Shown here: piece by piece, positions 1-8,383 of the stretch | Layout: every line of letters starts with the position of its first letter | Numbering within the stretch: the stretch's first letter is position 1 | Assembly (NCBI GenBank): GCA_949949005.1 | Contig: CATLHM010000008.1 | Coordinates: 1 to 64,000, forward strand | Origin: an uncultured Lachnospiraceae bacterium | GTDB taxonomy: Bacteria > Bacillota > Clostridia > Lachnospirales > Lachnospiraceae | Length of the DNA stretch: 64,000 bases | Direction of reading: 5' to 3' | Made by a program: the position numbers and the translations under genes | Notes under the pieces: model-generated | Told to the model about the DNA's origin: nothing | The model's database searches: none | The model's input: the letters and a program-made list of their open reading frames with translations, nothing else

Positions 1-173
1 CCAAATGTGTCTGCGACCGTCAACATTAGCCTATGGGGAAGCCGGACATCCTGCTTTTTTCATTTTTCCCATAGTAAGCCTTGTGTTGCTGGTACTAACT
101 TAATGACATTGAAGGCTGAATAGTTACCCTGTTTTTCACTCCGGCTCCGCATTTTTATACCGACAGCGGTTGT
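1..173. other. Non-coding stretch with two inverted repeats
   Basis: I see no gene here. Two inverted repeats are visible: CTATGGG at 31-37 pairs with CCCATAG at 68-74, and the 10-base arm GAAGGCTGAA at 111-120 pairs perfectly with 173-182, overlapping the stop codon of the neighbouring lipoprotein gene. The stretch could hold a structured RNA, the 3' region of the lipoprotein transcript, or a remnant of a mobile element that continues to the left. I cannot match it to a known RNA family. Confidence 0.4.
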
Positions 174-806
174 TCAGCCTTCATTTTGCGCCAGACTCAC
201 TTCCTCTTCCCGTACAAGGCGAATCTCCCCGTCCGAAATCTCAAAATCCGCCATAAGCTCATCGTCGCTCATCTGGCTGTAGGTGATCGTATAGGTATCC
301 TCTCCCAAAATCATATAGGTAAGCTGCTGCATCTTTTCACTGTCAATCTCGCTGCTGCTGCGTATCTTGTATCCCGGCACCCCTTCCATATCAATACGCT
401 CAAAGGATTCAATCTCAACCGAAACCTCCTGCCCGCTCTCCTGATAGGCTTCCTCCACCAGTTCCTGATAACTCTCTTCGGTGAGCGCGTCAGATACTCT
501 GCCCTCGCCGCTGCCCTCCGACACCGAAAAATATACATTGGAGGAATCCAGAGGATTTCTCTCATGAATATACATCCCCGGGATTTCTTCCGATTCATAA
601 TACCCGGTGGGAATAAGCACCGCACAGCAGCTTACTTCCTCCCTGCCGCTGTCTGTCTGCGGTTCTTTGATCTGAAATTCTTTCATTTCTATGTATGTGG
701 TCTCCTGTCCATCCTCTGACTGAAGCCCGGCTACGGTAATCACCTTCTCCTGACAGCCCGTCAAAAGCATTGCAAGAGATGCCAGAAGCAATATTTTCTT
801 TTTCAT
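174..806 (-). CDS. Putative lipoprotein, unknown function
   Basis: Predicted secreted lipoprotein of about 210 residues. The N-terminus has Lys residues, a hydrophobic stretch and the lipobox LLTGC with Cys18, so it should be lipid-anchored on the outer face of the membrane. The mature part is acidic, rich in Glu and Ser, with no motif I recognise. I prefer the start at 806: the AAGGA ribosome-binding site lies 10 bases from that ATG but only 1 base from the ATG at 815. It has its own upstream promoter-like sequence and appears to be monocistronic. The function is unknown and I do not assign a family. Confidence 0.8.
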   Translation of the reverse strand: MKKKILLLASLAMLLTGCQEKVITVAGLQSEDGQETTYIEMKEFQIKEPQTDSGREEVSCCAVLIPTGYYESEEIPGMYIHERNPLDSSNVYFSVSEGSGEGRVSDALTEESYQELVEEAYQESGQEVSVEIESFERIDMEGVPGYKIRSSSEIDSEKMQQLTYMILGEDTYTITYSQMSDDELMADFEISDGEIRLVREEEVSLAQNEG

Positions 807-853
807 CTGAATCATATCCTTAATTTTTTTGTACGGAAAGCCCGCCGACTTCT

Positions 854-882
854 ATTTAAACACAAAAAAAGACATAGTTCAA
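854..882 (-). promoter_or_regulatory. Promoter of the lipoprotein gene
   Basis: On the minus strand TTGAAC (877-882) is followed after 17 bases by TTAAAT (854-859), about 50 bases upstream of the start codon. This is a plausible sigma-A type promoter, judged only by eye. Confidence 0.5.
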
Positions 883-929
883 GAGGGGCTATCCAAATAT
901 CCAGAAAAAGGGGTATGTCTACCCGACCG

Positions 930-964
930 AAAAAGGACGTAAGCCGTCTTTAATCGACTTACGC
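930..964 (-). terminator. Rho-independent terminator after DUF1540 gene
   Basis: Reading the minus strand, GGCGTAAG (957-964) pairs with CTTACGTCC (935-943) and is followed by TTTTT at 934-930. It lies about 40 bases after the DUF1540 stop codon. Confidence 0.75.
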
Positions 965-1001
965 CCCGCTAATTTCACCTTTTTAACAAAAAACCGGAAT
1001 T

Positions 1002-1316
1002 TTATCTCTCCGCAAAGGTCGCGCAGGCAGTCTCTCTGCAGTCGCAGGCGCCGCAGCCCCTGATGTCCACATGCTCTGCCGTACACTTGTAATTGCTGTT
1101 ATACATACAGTTTGCCGCCTCACAGTCGATACTGATAATCTTACTGGGATGCTCAATTGCGCTGGTGAAACGATCCCTTCCTGCCTGTGCAAAGCTCTCG
1201 CAGCAGGTCTCATCCTCACAGCAGGCCCGCTTTCCGCCCACCATAATATCACCCTTACAGCAGTACTCGCTTCTGTTATAAGCACAATTATCCACCGCAC
1301 ACTTTAATTCAGCCAT
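1002..1316 (-). CDS. DUF1540 domain protein, Cys-rich
   Basis: Small Cys-rich protein of about 104 residues with two DUF1540-like segments. Each has the pattern C-x4-C-x-Y/N..C (CAVDNCAYN near the start, CEAANCMYN in the second half), and many further Cys sit in between and at the end (CGACDCRETAC). The Cys clusters suggest metal binding; no biochemical role is established for the family, which is common in spore-forming Clostridia. The start at 1316 is chosen because AGGAGGT sits 6 bases upstream of it, whereas the ATG at 1322 directly abuts the same AGGAGGT. The gene ends in a clear terminator. Confidence 0.85.
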   Translation of the reverse strand: MAELKCAVDNCAYNRSEYCCKGDIMVGGKRACCEDETCCESFAQAGRDRFTSAIEHPSKIISIDCEAANCMYNSNYKCTAEHVDIRGCGACDCRETACATFAER

Positions 1317-1469
1317 CGCCATACCTCCTAGAATAATCTGTTTTTCTCTATCAGTATGGCTTGTTTATTCAGACCTTATTCAGGCTTCCTTTGCTTTTTT
1401 GTTTCAAAAATGGCATATATTTCTGTCTTATTCCCCTGCAGACTTTTCATCCGCCAAATGCCCCATCCC

Positions 1470-2150
1470 TTATCTGGACGGCACCATCCTGATAATTCTT
1501 CCCGCAAACTCATTGAAGTTCTGGGTCTGCAGAATAACCCTGCCCGGTCCGGTGAGCCTGGTTAAGAACAATCCCTCGCCGCCCAAAAAGATATTTTTCA
1601 GGCCCTTTACCGTTTCAATCTCATACTGCACGGATCTTTCAAAAGCCACCACATTTCCCGTGTCAACCTTGATGACCTCGCCGGGGGCTAAATTCTTCTC
1701 CACCTTATCCCCGTCGATCTCGAGAAATACCATGCCTGTTCCGCTGATATCTTGCAGGATGAAGCCCTCGCCGCCGAAGAGTCCTGCAGAAAATTTCTTG
1801 GTAAATGTGACATTTAAATTTACCGTCTCCTGGGCGCACAGGAAAGCTCCCTTCTGGCAGATCATGCCGCCGCAGGCTCCCACATCCACCGGGAATATCT
1901 CGCCTGCCACTGTGGAAGCAAAGGCGATCATGCTGCCTGCACGCTCTGCCTTATAAGTCGCCATGAAGAGCGATTCCCCCGAAAACATTCTGCCGATGCT
2001 CTTGCCAAGCCCGCCTCTCATGTTGGAATCCATCGAGATTCCCTCAGACATCCACGCCATACCGCCGGACTGTGTGTACATGGATTCTCCCGGCGCGTCA
2101 AAAAGTACCTCTACTGCCGGCATTGTGTTGCCGATAATTCTGTACTGCAT
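1470..2150 (-). CDS. AIM24 / TIGR00266 family protein
   Basis: Protein of about 226 residues resembling the TIGR00266 (AIM24, DUF124) family, which folds as a beta-rich trimeric barrel related to tryptophan-RNA-binding attenuator protein; its bacterial role is not settled. Characteristic Gly-rich segments are seen (SGGMAWMSEGI, SIGRMFSGESLF, ACGGMICQKGAFL, GLFGGEGFILQ and a second FLGGEGLFLT). No signal peptide is present, so it is probably cytosolic. The start at 2150 is preceded by AGGAGGG at 8 bases; the in-frame ATG at 2168 lies upstream of that site. A promoter-like pair lies upstream, so the gene is probably transcribed alone. Confidence 0.85.
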   Translation of the reverse strand: MQYRIIGNTMPAVEVLFDAPGESMYTQSGGMAWMSEGISMDSNMRGGLGKSIGRMFSGESLFMATYKAERAGSMIAFASTVAGEIFPVDVGACGGMICQKGAFLCAQETVNLNVTFTKKFSAGLFGGEGFILQDISGTGMVFLEIDGDKVEKNLAPGEVIKVDTGNVVAFERSVQYEIETVKGLKNIFLGGEGLFLTRLTGPGRVILQTQNFNEFAGRIIRMVPSR

Positions 2151-2241
2151 AACTCGTTCCCTCCTCAATTTATATTATTTTAATGGCACAAACAGCCAGT
2201 CCTTTAGCTCCATTACCGCAAATCTTCCTCTGCCATTTTGT

Positions 2242-2270
2242 ATTATACTCAAAAGCACTGTCACAATCAA
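2242..2270 (-). promoter_or_regulatory. Promoter of the AIM24-type gene
   Basis: Minus strand TTGATT (2265-2270), 17 bases, then a perfect TATAAT (2242-2247), about 90 bases upstream of the chosen start codon. Confidence 0.6.
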
Positions 2271-2289
2271 CGAAAAATTTTACAGCAAA

Positions 2290-4020
2290 TTATCCTCTTT
2301 GTCCCTCTTCCTTCCTTTCCAATTGATAAAGATTAAACCAATACCTTTCCAACATAACGCTGTCCTGCTCCTGTGCCTCGATACCCGCCTTTCCCCATTT
2401 TTCAATAATTTCGTCCCTGGCATTGCCGCTTCCGAGAAACCACACCCTCTCATACTCCCCGAGAAGCCCCTTCAAAGCCTCAAAGCCCGTCTCGTCGGAA
2501 AACTCTCCCTCCACCAGCGGATGGTTTTGCGGATACATTTCCGTAATCAATTCCTCCGGCTCTCCGTACCAGAGATAAGTCTCATTGGGCAGATAAAAAG
2601 AAACCACCGCCTGAGCCTGGTCAAAATTAAACACCAGGGCGTCTTCCTTTCCGATCTGGGAAAAGGCCTCCTGCACCTGCGCCATCTGCACTCTTTTCCA
2701 CATTTCCTCGCCGTAAAAAGCCCTGTAATTTCTAAGCCCAACCAAAAGCAGCAGAAAGAAAACCGGAAAGAAAACAATCTTTTTCTCCTTCAGCCGTGAG
2801 AGAAGGATAGCGAAGGCCAGCCAAAAAAGCCCCATAGCAGGCAACATATACCGGTACACAAAAATGGGACGCAGAACAAGAGATGCCCCAAAGCCGAACA
2901 AAACAATTCCTGCCAGGACTCCCACACAGCCTGCCGCAAACTGGTTCCTCTCATCCCTTCCGATTCTCAAAAAGGCCTGCCCCATCAGTACGGCGCAGAT
3001 CGCAAACAGAACTACTGCCAGTACCCGGTTACTCTTTTCGCTGGAAAAAGCGGGCTGAAAGAGAAATTTCACGCACCCTCCCAGGGTACGCCAGGTAACG
3101 GGCTGAATCCAGTAATTTTCCTCCACCTGGCCTACCTGCCCTCCTACCGCTCCCACAAGCCAGGGCAGATAGGCCAGGGCGCAGAGACAGCCACTGGTGA
3201 AAAAAGCCTTCCACCCCGCTTTCAGCCTTCCTTTTTTCCATAAGGACAGAAAAAGAAATCCATAGATCATCACCATAGCCACGCAGGCAAAATAGTGCGT
3301 ATAACAGGCTCCCAGGGCATAAAGGGTAAGCGCCGTCCAGTTGAGCGCATTTTTCCTTTTTTGCCTGCGGGCCCCCTCCTCTTCCTCTTTTCTGTCTCCG
3401 ATCGCTGCTTCCTCTCTGCTGCATCCGACCAGGCGCCTTGTATCCCATAGGGCGTCCAAAGCCAGCTCATAGGCATGAAGCATCCCGGCGGTCACAAAAA
3501 ACAGGGCGTAGCCATACATCCGCATCTCCACGGTATAGCCCCCAAGCTGGGGCATGGCGAGAAGCAGAAAGCCAAAAAGCCCTGCGGCCAGAAGCCCAAA
3601 ATGCCTGCGCACCTTCCCTGCCCCATAGAGAAGGCACAGGAAAAAGGGCAGCACCGAAGCCAGCTTGGCCGCTGCCACCAGCGAAAACGTCCCCGTCGCC
3701 GGAAAAGAGCCAGGCATAGCTGCCGGAAAAGAGCCGGGCATAGCTGCCGCGCCCCACTGGCCGGCTCCCAGTCCCCGCAGCAACATAAGAAATAGTTTTA
3801 CAATGATATAATACAGCGGCGGATGCACATCCCTTCCGGTAATAGAAATAAGTTCACCAAAGGGCTGGCTTGCCAGTCCCATGGTGAACAGTTCGTCATA
3901 CCAGATGTCGTCGCTAAAGCACAAAAACACGGATACCGCCAAAAGGCCCACAGCCAACAGCAGCAGCGCTATCCCCAGGATTTCATCCCATCCGGGCTTA
4001 TACTTTCTCTTCGCTTTCAT
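2290..4020 (-). CDS. GT39-like membrane glycosyltransferase
   Basis: Integral membrane protein of 576 residues with many hydrophobic segments. It resembles the ArnT/PMT (GT39, GT-C fold) lipid-linked sugar transferases. The first outer loop holds the expected acidic pair in WYDELFT (residues 40-46) followed by GRDVHPPLYY (62-71), the usual DE...DxHPPLY signature. It would move a sugar from a polyprenyl-phosphate donor to an unknown acceptor at the outer membrane face. A short duplication gives PGSFPAAM twice around residues 95-107. It follows thrS with only a 4-base gap and is probably co-transcribed with it, although no functional link is evident. The acceptor cannot be deduced. Confidence 0.75.
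   Translation of the reverse strand: MKAKRKYKPGWDEILGIALLLLAVGLLAVSVFLCFSDDIWYDELFTMGLASQPFGELISITGRDVHPPLYYIIVKLFLMLLRGLGAGQWGAAAMPGSFPAAMPGSFPATGTFSLVAAAKLASVLPFFLCLLYGAGKVRRHFGLLAAGLFGFLLLAMPQLGGYTVEMRMYGYALFFVTAGMLHAYELALDALWDTRRLVGCSREEAAIGDRKEEEEGARRQKRKNALNWTALTLYALGACYTHYFACVAMVMIYGFLFLSLWKKGRLKAGWKAFFTSGCLCALAYLPWLVGAVGGQVGQVEENYWIQPVTWRTLGGCVKFLFQPAFSSEKSNRVLAVVLFAICAVLMGQAFLRIGRDERNQFAAGCVGVLAGIVLFGFGASLVLRPIFVYRYMLPAMGLFWLAFAILLSRLKEKKIVFFPVFFLLLLVGLRNYRAFYGEEMWKRVQMAQVQEAFSQIGKEDALVFNFDQAQAVVSFYLPNETYLWYGEPEELITEMYPQNHPLVEGEFSDETGFEALKGLLGEYERVWFLGSGNARDEIIEKWGKAGIEAQEQDSVMLERYWFNLYQLERKEEGQRG
3698..3745. repeat. 24-bp direct repeat, two copies, inside glycosyltransferase gene
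   Basis: Copies at 3698-3721 and 3722-3745 differ by one base. They are a multiple of three and insert eight extra residues into a predicted loop of the glycosyltransferase, so copy-number change would keep the frame. Confidence 0.85.
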
Positions 4021-4024
4021 CTGT

Positions 4025-5989
4025 CTATTTGGTTTCTTCCTTTACTTCTTCCCTGCGGATCTCTTTGGTTCTGATCTCCCTGCAGATCTGGTCAATAAAT
4101 TCTCCCAAAGGCTTCACGCCCTCGTCTCCCGCGAAGCGGCTCCGCACGGACACGGTGCCATCCGCCTCCTCCTGCTGGCCCACCACCAGCATATAGGGAA
4201 GTCTCGCAAGCCTTGCCTCCCTGATCTTGAAGCCGATCTTCTCCGAACGGTTGTCCACCTCTGCCAGTACGCCGTTTTTCCTAAGCTCCGCTTTTACTTT
4301 CTCAGCGTAGTTCTCATACTTATCGGAAATGGGCAGCACCCGTACCTGCTCGGGACAGAGCCAGGTAGGGAATTTCCCCTCATATTTCTCGATCAGCCAG
4401 GCCAGGGTTCTCTCATAACATCCCATGGAGGTTCTGTGGATGATATAAGGACGCACCTTATCCCCATTCTGGTCAATATAGTACATGTCAAAATTTTCGG
4501 CAATGGCACAGTCGAGCTGGATGGTAATCATGGTATCTTCCTTGCCGTACACGTTCTTTGCCTGAATATCGATCTTGGGGCCATAAAAAGCCGCTTCGCC
4601 GTCCGCCTCCGTAAAGGGAACGCCGTAGTTCACAAGGATTTCCCTGATCTTGCTCTGGGTAGACTCCCAATACTCCTCATCCCCCAGATACTTCTCCCTG
4701 TTATTGGGATCCCACTTGGAGAGGCGATAGGTCACCTCATCCTGGAGTCCTAAGGTAGTCAGGCAGTACACCGCCAGATCAAGGCATCTCTTAAGCTCCT
4801 CCCCGGCCTGGTCGGGACGGATGATCAGATGGCCCTCGGAAATGGTAAACTGGCGCACTCTGGTAAGCCCGTGCATCTCTCCTGAATCCTCATTCCGAAA
4901 CAGTGTGGAGGTCTCCCCGTAACGCAGAGGAAGATCCCGGTAGGAATGCTGGGCCGCCTTGTACACATAATACTGGAAAGGGCAGGTCATAGGACGCAGG
5001 GCAAACACCTCTTTGTCCTTCTCCTCCTCTCCCAGCACAAACATGCCTTCTTTATAATGATCCCAGTGGCCGGAAATCTTGTACAGATCGCTCTTTGCCA
5101 TAAAAGGCGTCTTGGTACGCACATAGCCCCACTCGTTATCTTCCAGATCTTCGATCCAGCGCTGCATGGTCTGCACCATCTTTGCCCCCTTGGGCATCAG
5201 AAGGGGCAGCCCCTGGCCGATCACATCCACGGTGGTGAACAGCTCCATCTCCCGTCCTAAGCGATTGTGATCCCGAAGCCTGATTTTTTCCAGATAAACC
5301 AGATATTCGTTTAACTCTTCCTTCTTGTTAAAGGCGGTGCCGTAAATTCTCTGAAGCATGGTATTTTCTGACTTTCCCCTCCAATAAGCGCCGGAAGAGG
5401 AGGTCAGCTTGAAAGCCTTGATCCCCTTGGTACTCATCAGATGGGGGCCTGCGCACAGATCCACAAAGTCTCCCTGGTCGTAAAAGGAAATCTCCGCATC
5501 CTCCGGCAGATCCCGGATCAGCTCCACCTTGTAGGGCTCCCCCTTTTCCTCCATCAGCTTCATGGCTTCCGCCCTGGGAAGGGTAAAGCGCTCCAGCTTC
5601 TTCCCCTCCTTGATGATCTTTTTCATTTCAGCCTCTAATTTGTCCAAGTCCTCCCTGGAAAAGGGTTCATGTTCAAAATCATAATAATATCCGTTGTCAA
5701 TGGCCGGCCCGATGGCTAACTTGGCCTGGGGAAATACCCGTTTTACCGCCTCGGCAAGCACATGGGAACAGGTATGCCTTACCACCCGAAGCCCTTCCGG
5801 ATCGTTGGCTGTCAGGATATTCAGGCTGCAATCCCCCTCCACAACCGTGCGCAGATCCACTGTCTTACCGTTTATCTCTCCGGCGCAGGCGGCCCTTGCC
5901 AGGCCTTCGCTTATATCCGCCGCAATCTCATAAACACTCTTAGGGCCCTCATACTCCTTTACGGACCCGTCCTTTAATGTGATTTTCAT
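4025..5989 (-). CDS. thrS: Threonyl-tRNA synthetase
   Basis: Class II aminoacyl-tRNA synthetase that charges tRNA-Thr. At 654 residues it is the full bacterial form. Domains in order are an N-terminal TGS domain (about 1-60), an editing domain with the RHTCSH motif (His72, His76) and FVDLCAGPH, the catalytic core with MTCPFQ and RTSMGCYERTLAW, and a C-terminal anticodon-binding domain. AAGGAG lies a few bases upstream of the ATG. No T-box leader is visible upstream, where the gene is preceded by a small membrane-protein gene ending 29 bases away. It is probably in one transcript with the downstream glycosyltransferase gene. Confidence 0.97.
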   Translation of the reverse strand: MKITLKDGSVKEYEGPKSVYEIAADISEGLARAACAGEINGKTVDLRTVVEGDCSLNILTANDPEGLRVVRHTCSHVLAEAVKRVFPQAKLAIGPAIDNGYYYDFEHEPFSREDLDKLEAEMKKIIKEGKKLERFTLPRAEAMKLMEEKGEPYKVELIRDLPEDAEISFYDQGDFVDLCAGPHLMSTKGIKAFKLTSSSGAYWRGKSENTMLQRIYGTAFNKKEELNEYLVYLEKIRLRDHNRLGREMELFTTVDVIGQGLPLLMPKGAKMVQTMQRWIEDLEDNEWGYVRTKTPFMAKSDLYKISGHWDHYKEGMFVLGEEEKDKEVFALRPMTCPFQYYVYKAAQHSYRDLPLRYGETSTLFRNEDSGEMHGLTRVRQFTISEGHLIIRPDQAGEELKRCLDLAVYCLTTLGLQDEVTYRLSKWDPNNREKYLGDEEYWESTQSKIREILVNYGVPFTEADGEAAFYGPKIDIQAKNVYGKEDTMITIQLDCAIAENFDMYYIDQNGDKVRPYIIHRTSMGCYERTLAWLIEKYEGKFPTWLCPEQVRVLPISDKYENYAEKVKAELRKNGVLAEVDNRSEKIGFKIREARLARLPYMLVVGQQEEADGTVSVRSRFAGDEGVKPLGEFIDQICREIRTKEIRREEVKEETK

Positions 5990-6017
5990 TTTCTGCTCCT
6001 TTCAAAAGTCCCGGGAT

Positions 6018-6311
6018 TTACGCTTCGGCTCCTAGTTCCTTTTCTTCCACTTCCTGCCAGTCTGCAATCTTATCCTGGGCTTTGCCCTCTTTCTCCCCGG
6101 CCTTCTTATCGCCGATGCCGTTCCCCCGGTTCCCGTTGCCGCTGTTGTTTCCGTTATTGCTGCCGATGGTGGTGGATTTCCTCGGAGAAATCAACATGCC
6201 GAATACCATCCCGCCCAAAACGCAGACTGCCGCAGTAAGCAGAAATTCCTTCTTGCTCATCATCACGATTTCTGTCAGTGTCCCTCTGAATTCTTCCCAT
6301 TTTTCTTTCAT
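6018..6311 (-). CDS. Small single-pass membrane protein, low-complexity tail
   Basis: Hypothetical protein of 97 residues. Residues 1-22 are polar, about 23-41 form one hydrophobic membrane segment (FLLTAAVCVLGGMVFGMLI), and the rest is a Gly/Asn-rich stretch followed by a Lys/Glu-rich tail. There is no enzymatic motif. GGAAAGGAAAA precedes the ATG. It lies just upstream of thrS and may be co-transcribed with it. A dispersed palindromic repeat sits about 34 bases upstream of its start codon. The function is unknown. Confidence 0.65.
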   Translation of the reverse strand: MKEKWEEFRGTLTEIVMMSKKEFLLTAAVCVLGGMVFGMLISPRKSTTIGSNNGNNSGNGNRGNGIGDKKAGEKEGKAQDKIADWQEVEEKELGAEA

Positions 6312-6344
6312 AATATATTTTCCTTTCCAACGCCTGTTCTTATG

Positions 6345-6378
6345 ATAGTGAGCGACAAATCATTTTGTCGTTTACTAT
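6345..6378. repeat. Dispersed palindrome, copy 1
   Basis: A 34-base imperfect inverted repeat; the right arm reads TTTGTCGTTTACTAT and the left arm is its complement with two mismatches. The same palindrome recurs at 17774, 31889 and, in half form, at 38914. Here it lies about 34 bases upstream of a minus-strand start codon. Confidence 0.8.
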
Positions 6379-6476
6379 AACTACAGAGGCAATCTTTTTC
6401 CCTGCCCCATTGCTATTGTAGCATTAAGAGATTGGTTCGTAAAGATCATCTCCCAAAGAGACTTTTTGCAAAATTT

Positions 6477-7007
6477 TTAGAGTTTCTTAAACTCAGGGTA
6501 ATACTCGATCTCGGCCCTTCCCACAATCTCATCCCTCTCTACAAATTTATCTTCCCAGTATCTGGAGTCAAGGGAATTATTCCGGTTATCCCCCATGACA
6601 AACCAGGAATCCTCCGGCACCACGTAGGGGCCGAAATCCTCGTTGATTTCCTCACAAATATAATCCTCGCTAAGGGGCTTACCGTTAATATAGATCATGC
6701 CGTCAACGCCCTCAATCTTTTCTCCCGGCAGGCCCACGATCCGTTTCAGGTACAGGGACTCTCCGTCATCCGGGAAATAAAAAGCGATAATATCCCCCCG
6801 CTGAGGATCCTCGCTCACGTAAGCCAGACGGTTTATAATAATGCGGCTTCCCTTCATGATTGTGGTCTCCATGGAGCCCGTGGGAACCTGGGCATTGGCA
6901 ATCAGTGTATGGCTGACCACAAAGGCTATGACAAGGGCCGTCAGGATCACCTTTGACCAGTCCAGGATCTCGTACAAAATCTTGTTTCGTATCTTGTTTT
7001 TTCTCAT
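6477..7007 (-). CDS. lepB: Signal peptidase I
   Basis: Type I signal peptidase (S26 family) that cleaves signal peptides of exported proteins at the outer membrane face. It has about 176 residues. One N-terminal membrane segment lies at about 18-38. The catalytic Ser45 is in PTGSMETTI and the general-base Lys88 in YLKRIVGLPGE; the GDNRNNSLDSRYW box follows. The start at 7007 is preceded by a GGGGGA site at 5 bases; the in-frame ATG at 7022 lies upstream of that site. Its leader of about 150 bases is rich in hairpins (see 7008-7429). Confidence 0.93.
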   Translation of the reverse strand: MRKNKIRNKILYEILDWSKVILTALVIAFVVSHTLIANAQVPTGSMETTIMKGSRIIINRLAYVSEDPQRGDIIAFYFPDDGESLYLKRIVGLPGEKIEGVDGMIYINGKPLSEDYICEEINEDFGPYVVPEDSWFVMGDNRNNSLDSRYWEDKFVERDEIVGRAEIEYYPEFKKL

Positions 7008-7165
7008 TTTTATCCCCCACATACCGCAAGCCGTGCTTGCGGTACTGCCACCAATTAGTAGTTTGGAAGTCTACTTCCAAACTTATTCTCCACAGCCGCG
7101 TTTTTTGTGGCAACGCGATGCGAAATCCGGGTAAGCGGTTTCGCATCTGCTTTCCAACTATTGTA

Positions 7166-7194
7166 ATCCTATCACAATTGAAGGCAGTTGACAA
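7166..7194 (-). promoter_or_regulatory. Possible lepB promoter
   Basis: Minus strand TTGTCA (7189-7194), 17 bases, then TAGGAT (7166-7171). The -10 match is modest, so this is tentative; it would give a leader of about 150 bases containing all three hairpins. Confidence 0.35.
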
Positions 7195-7318
7195 TCTTTT
7201 CGGAATCAATTCCATGTCCCCTGTGCCGGCATCAATAAATAGGATCTCCTATAATATATTTCCCCGCAGCAAAGCTGCGCAGAACGTACCCTGAGTCATT
7301 TAAAATCCTGTGGATTGC

Positions 7319-7347
7319 TTTACACGCTCTTCCAAACCATATATAAT
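7319..7347 (+). promoter_or_regulatory. Promoter of degV-family gene
   Basis: TTTACA (7319-7324), exactly 17 bases, then TATAAT (7342-7347), about 80 bases before the start codon. This is a near-consensus sigma-A promoter. Confidence 0.75.
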
Positions 7348-7429
7348 AGGAAGCGTCATATAAATAAATTTATAGCACTTCCTGCAGAAGAAAACTGCAA
7401 AATCATCCTAATTCAAAAGGAGAATACAC

Positions 7430-8299
7430 ATGGATATCCAAATCATTACCGACTCTGCGTCGGACATTGTAAATTCAGACCGGAAGGATTTGACTGTCCT
7501 TCCCATGACCATTACCTTTGGGGAAACGGAATTCCTTGACGGCGTGACGCTCACTCACCGGGAATTTTTTGAACGGCTGATAGAATGCGACGACCTTCCC
7601 ACCACCAGCCAGATTTCCCCCTACGCTTTCTCGCAGGCTATCCGCGAGGTGACAGAAAAGGGAGACTGTGCCATTGTCATCACCATGTCTGGCAAGCTCT
7701 CAGGTACATACCAGAGTGCCTGTATTGCGGCTGAAGAATCTGAGGGAACTGTTTTTGTTGTGGACAGCGAGAATGTCACGGTGGGTGAAAGAGCCCTGAT
7801 TGAATATGCCCTGCGGCTTAAGGATGCAGGCGAAAGCGCTGAAGATATTGTGGCAAAGCTAAATCGAGACAAAAAGAGGATCCAGCTCATTGCCCTTTTA
7901 GATACCCTTGAATACCTGAAAAAAGGCGGACGTATCTCCAAAACCGCCGCCCTTGCAGGCAGTGTCCTGTCCATCAAACCTGTCATCGGTATCATAGACG
8001 GGGAGGTTGCTATGCTTGGAAAGGCAAGAGGCTCCAAGCAGGGGAACAATCTTCTGGCAGAGCACATCCAAAAGGCCGGAGGAATTGATTTTGAAAAACC
8101 TTTCTTCTTAGGCTATACCGGCTTAAGCGATGCGCTGATGCAAAAATATATCACAGACAGTAAGGCCCTCTGGATCGAGCATATGGGTGACATGCCATCA
8201 GGGAATCTTCCTATCGCTACCGTTGGAGGAACGATCGGAACCCATGTAGGGCCGGGCGGTATTGCGATTGCGTTCTTTTCACCCTCTGATCAAGGGTAG
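7430..8299 (+). CDS. DegV family fatty-acid-binding protein
   Basis: DegV proteins bind a fatty acid and in Firmicutes act as FakB-type partners that present it to the kinase FakA for incorporation into phospholipid. At 289 residues the length is normal. Visible family segments are IITDSASDI at the start, LPTTSQISPYAF, the MSGKLSGTYQSA loop, and GRISKTAALAGSVLSIKPV in the C-terminal half. AAAGGAG lies 7 bases before the ATG. It is a plus-strand monocistronic gene with its own strong promoter. Which FakB class it belongs to, and whether a fakA exists elsewhere, cannot be read from this window. Confidence 0.9.
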   Translation: MDIQIITDSASDIVNSDRKDLTVLPMTITFGETEFLDGVTLTHREFFERLIECDDLPTTSQISPYAFSQAIREVTEKGDCAIVITMSGKLSGTYQSACIAAEESEGTVFVVDSENVTVGERALIEYALRLKDAGESAEDIVAKLNRDKKRIQLIALLDTLEYLKKGGRISKTAALAGSVLSIKPVIGIIDGEVAMLGKARGSKQGNNLLAEHIQKAGGIDFEKPFFLGYTGLSDALMQKYITDSKALWIEHMGDMPSGNLPIATVGGTIGTHVGPGGIAIAFFSPSDQG

Positions 8300-8327
8300 G
8301 GGATAGGGGCATGCCCCTTCCCATACC
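8281..8327. terminator. Hairpins between convergent genes
   Basis: ACCCT/AGGGT (8281-8297) overlaps the degV-family stop codon, and a longer stem, GGTAGGGG with CCCATACC enclosing GGGGCATGCCCC, spans about 8295-8327. There is no clear T-run, so termination activity is uncertain. The position between two converging genes fits. Confidence 0.4.
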
Positions 8328-8383
8328 TATGTAACAGCTCTTCGATTTGCAGATTCATCCCCTCCGGCAGGCTTCCTTCCTGG

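Larger units (their letters stand above)
7008..7429. other. Divergent intergenic region lepB/degV with three hairpins
   Basis: There is no gene in these roughly 420 bases. The lepB side carries three inverted repeats: TACCGCAAGC with GCTTGCGGTA (7022-7044), a perfect GTTTGGAAGT with ACTTCCAAAC (7061-7082), and GATGCGAAA with TTTCGCATC (7117-7147). A smaller one, GCAGC AAA GCTGC, is near 7266-7278. The degV promoter lies at 7319-7347 and a weaker lepB promoter at 7166-7194. The three hairpins would lie in the lepB 5' leader, the nearest one just ahead of the ribosome-binding site. Confidence 0.6.

Noticed and set aside
1-80. Possible cobalamin-type riboswitch, because of GGGGAAGCCGGACATCCTGC-like text
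   Set aside because: Only a few bases resemble the conserved core; the other conserved boxes and a downstream B12 gene are missing.
3881-4753. Plus-strand frame of 290 codons opposite thrS
   Set aside because: It crosses two minus-strand genes and encodes no recognisable protein; antisense artefact.
4025-6311. T-box leader for thrS or aspS
   Set aside because: No AGGGTGG-type T-box sequence or specifier-loop layout was found in the upstream sequence of either gene.
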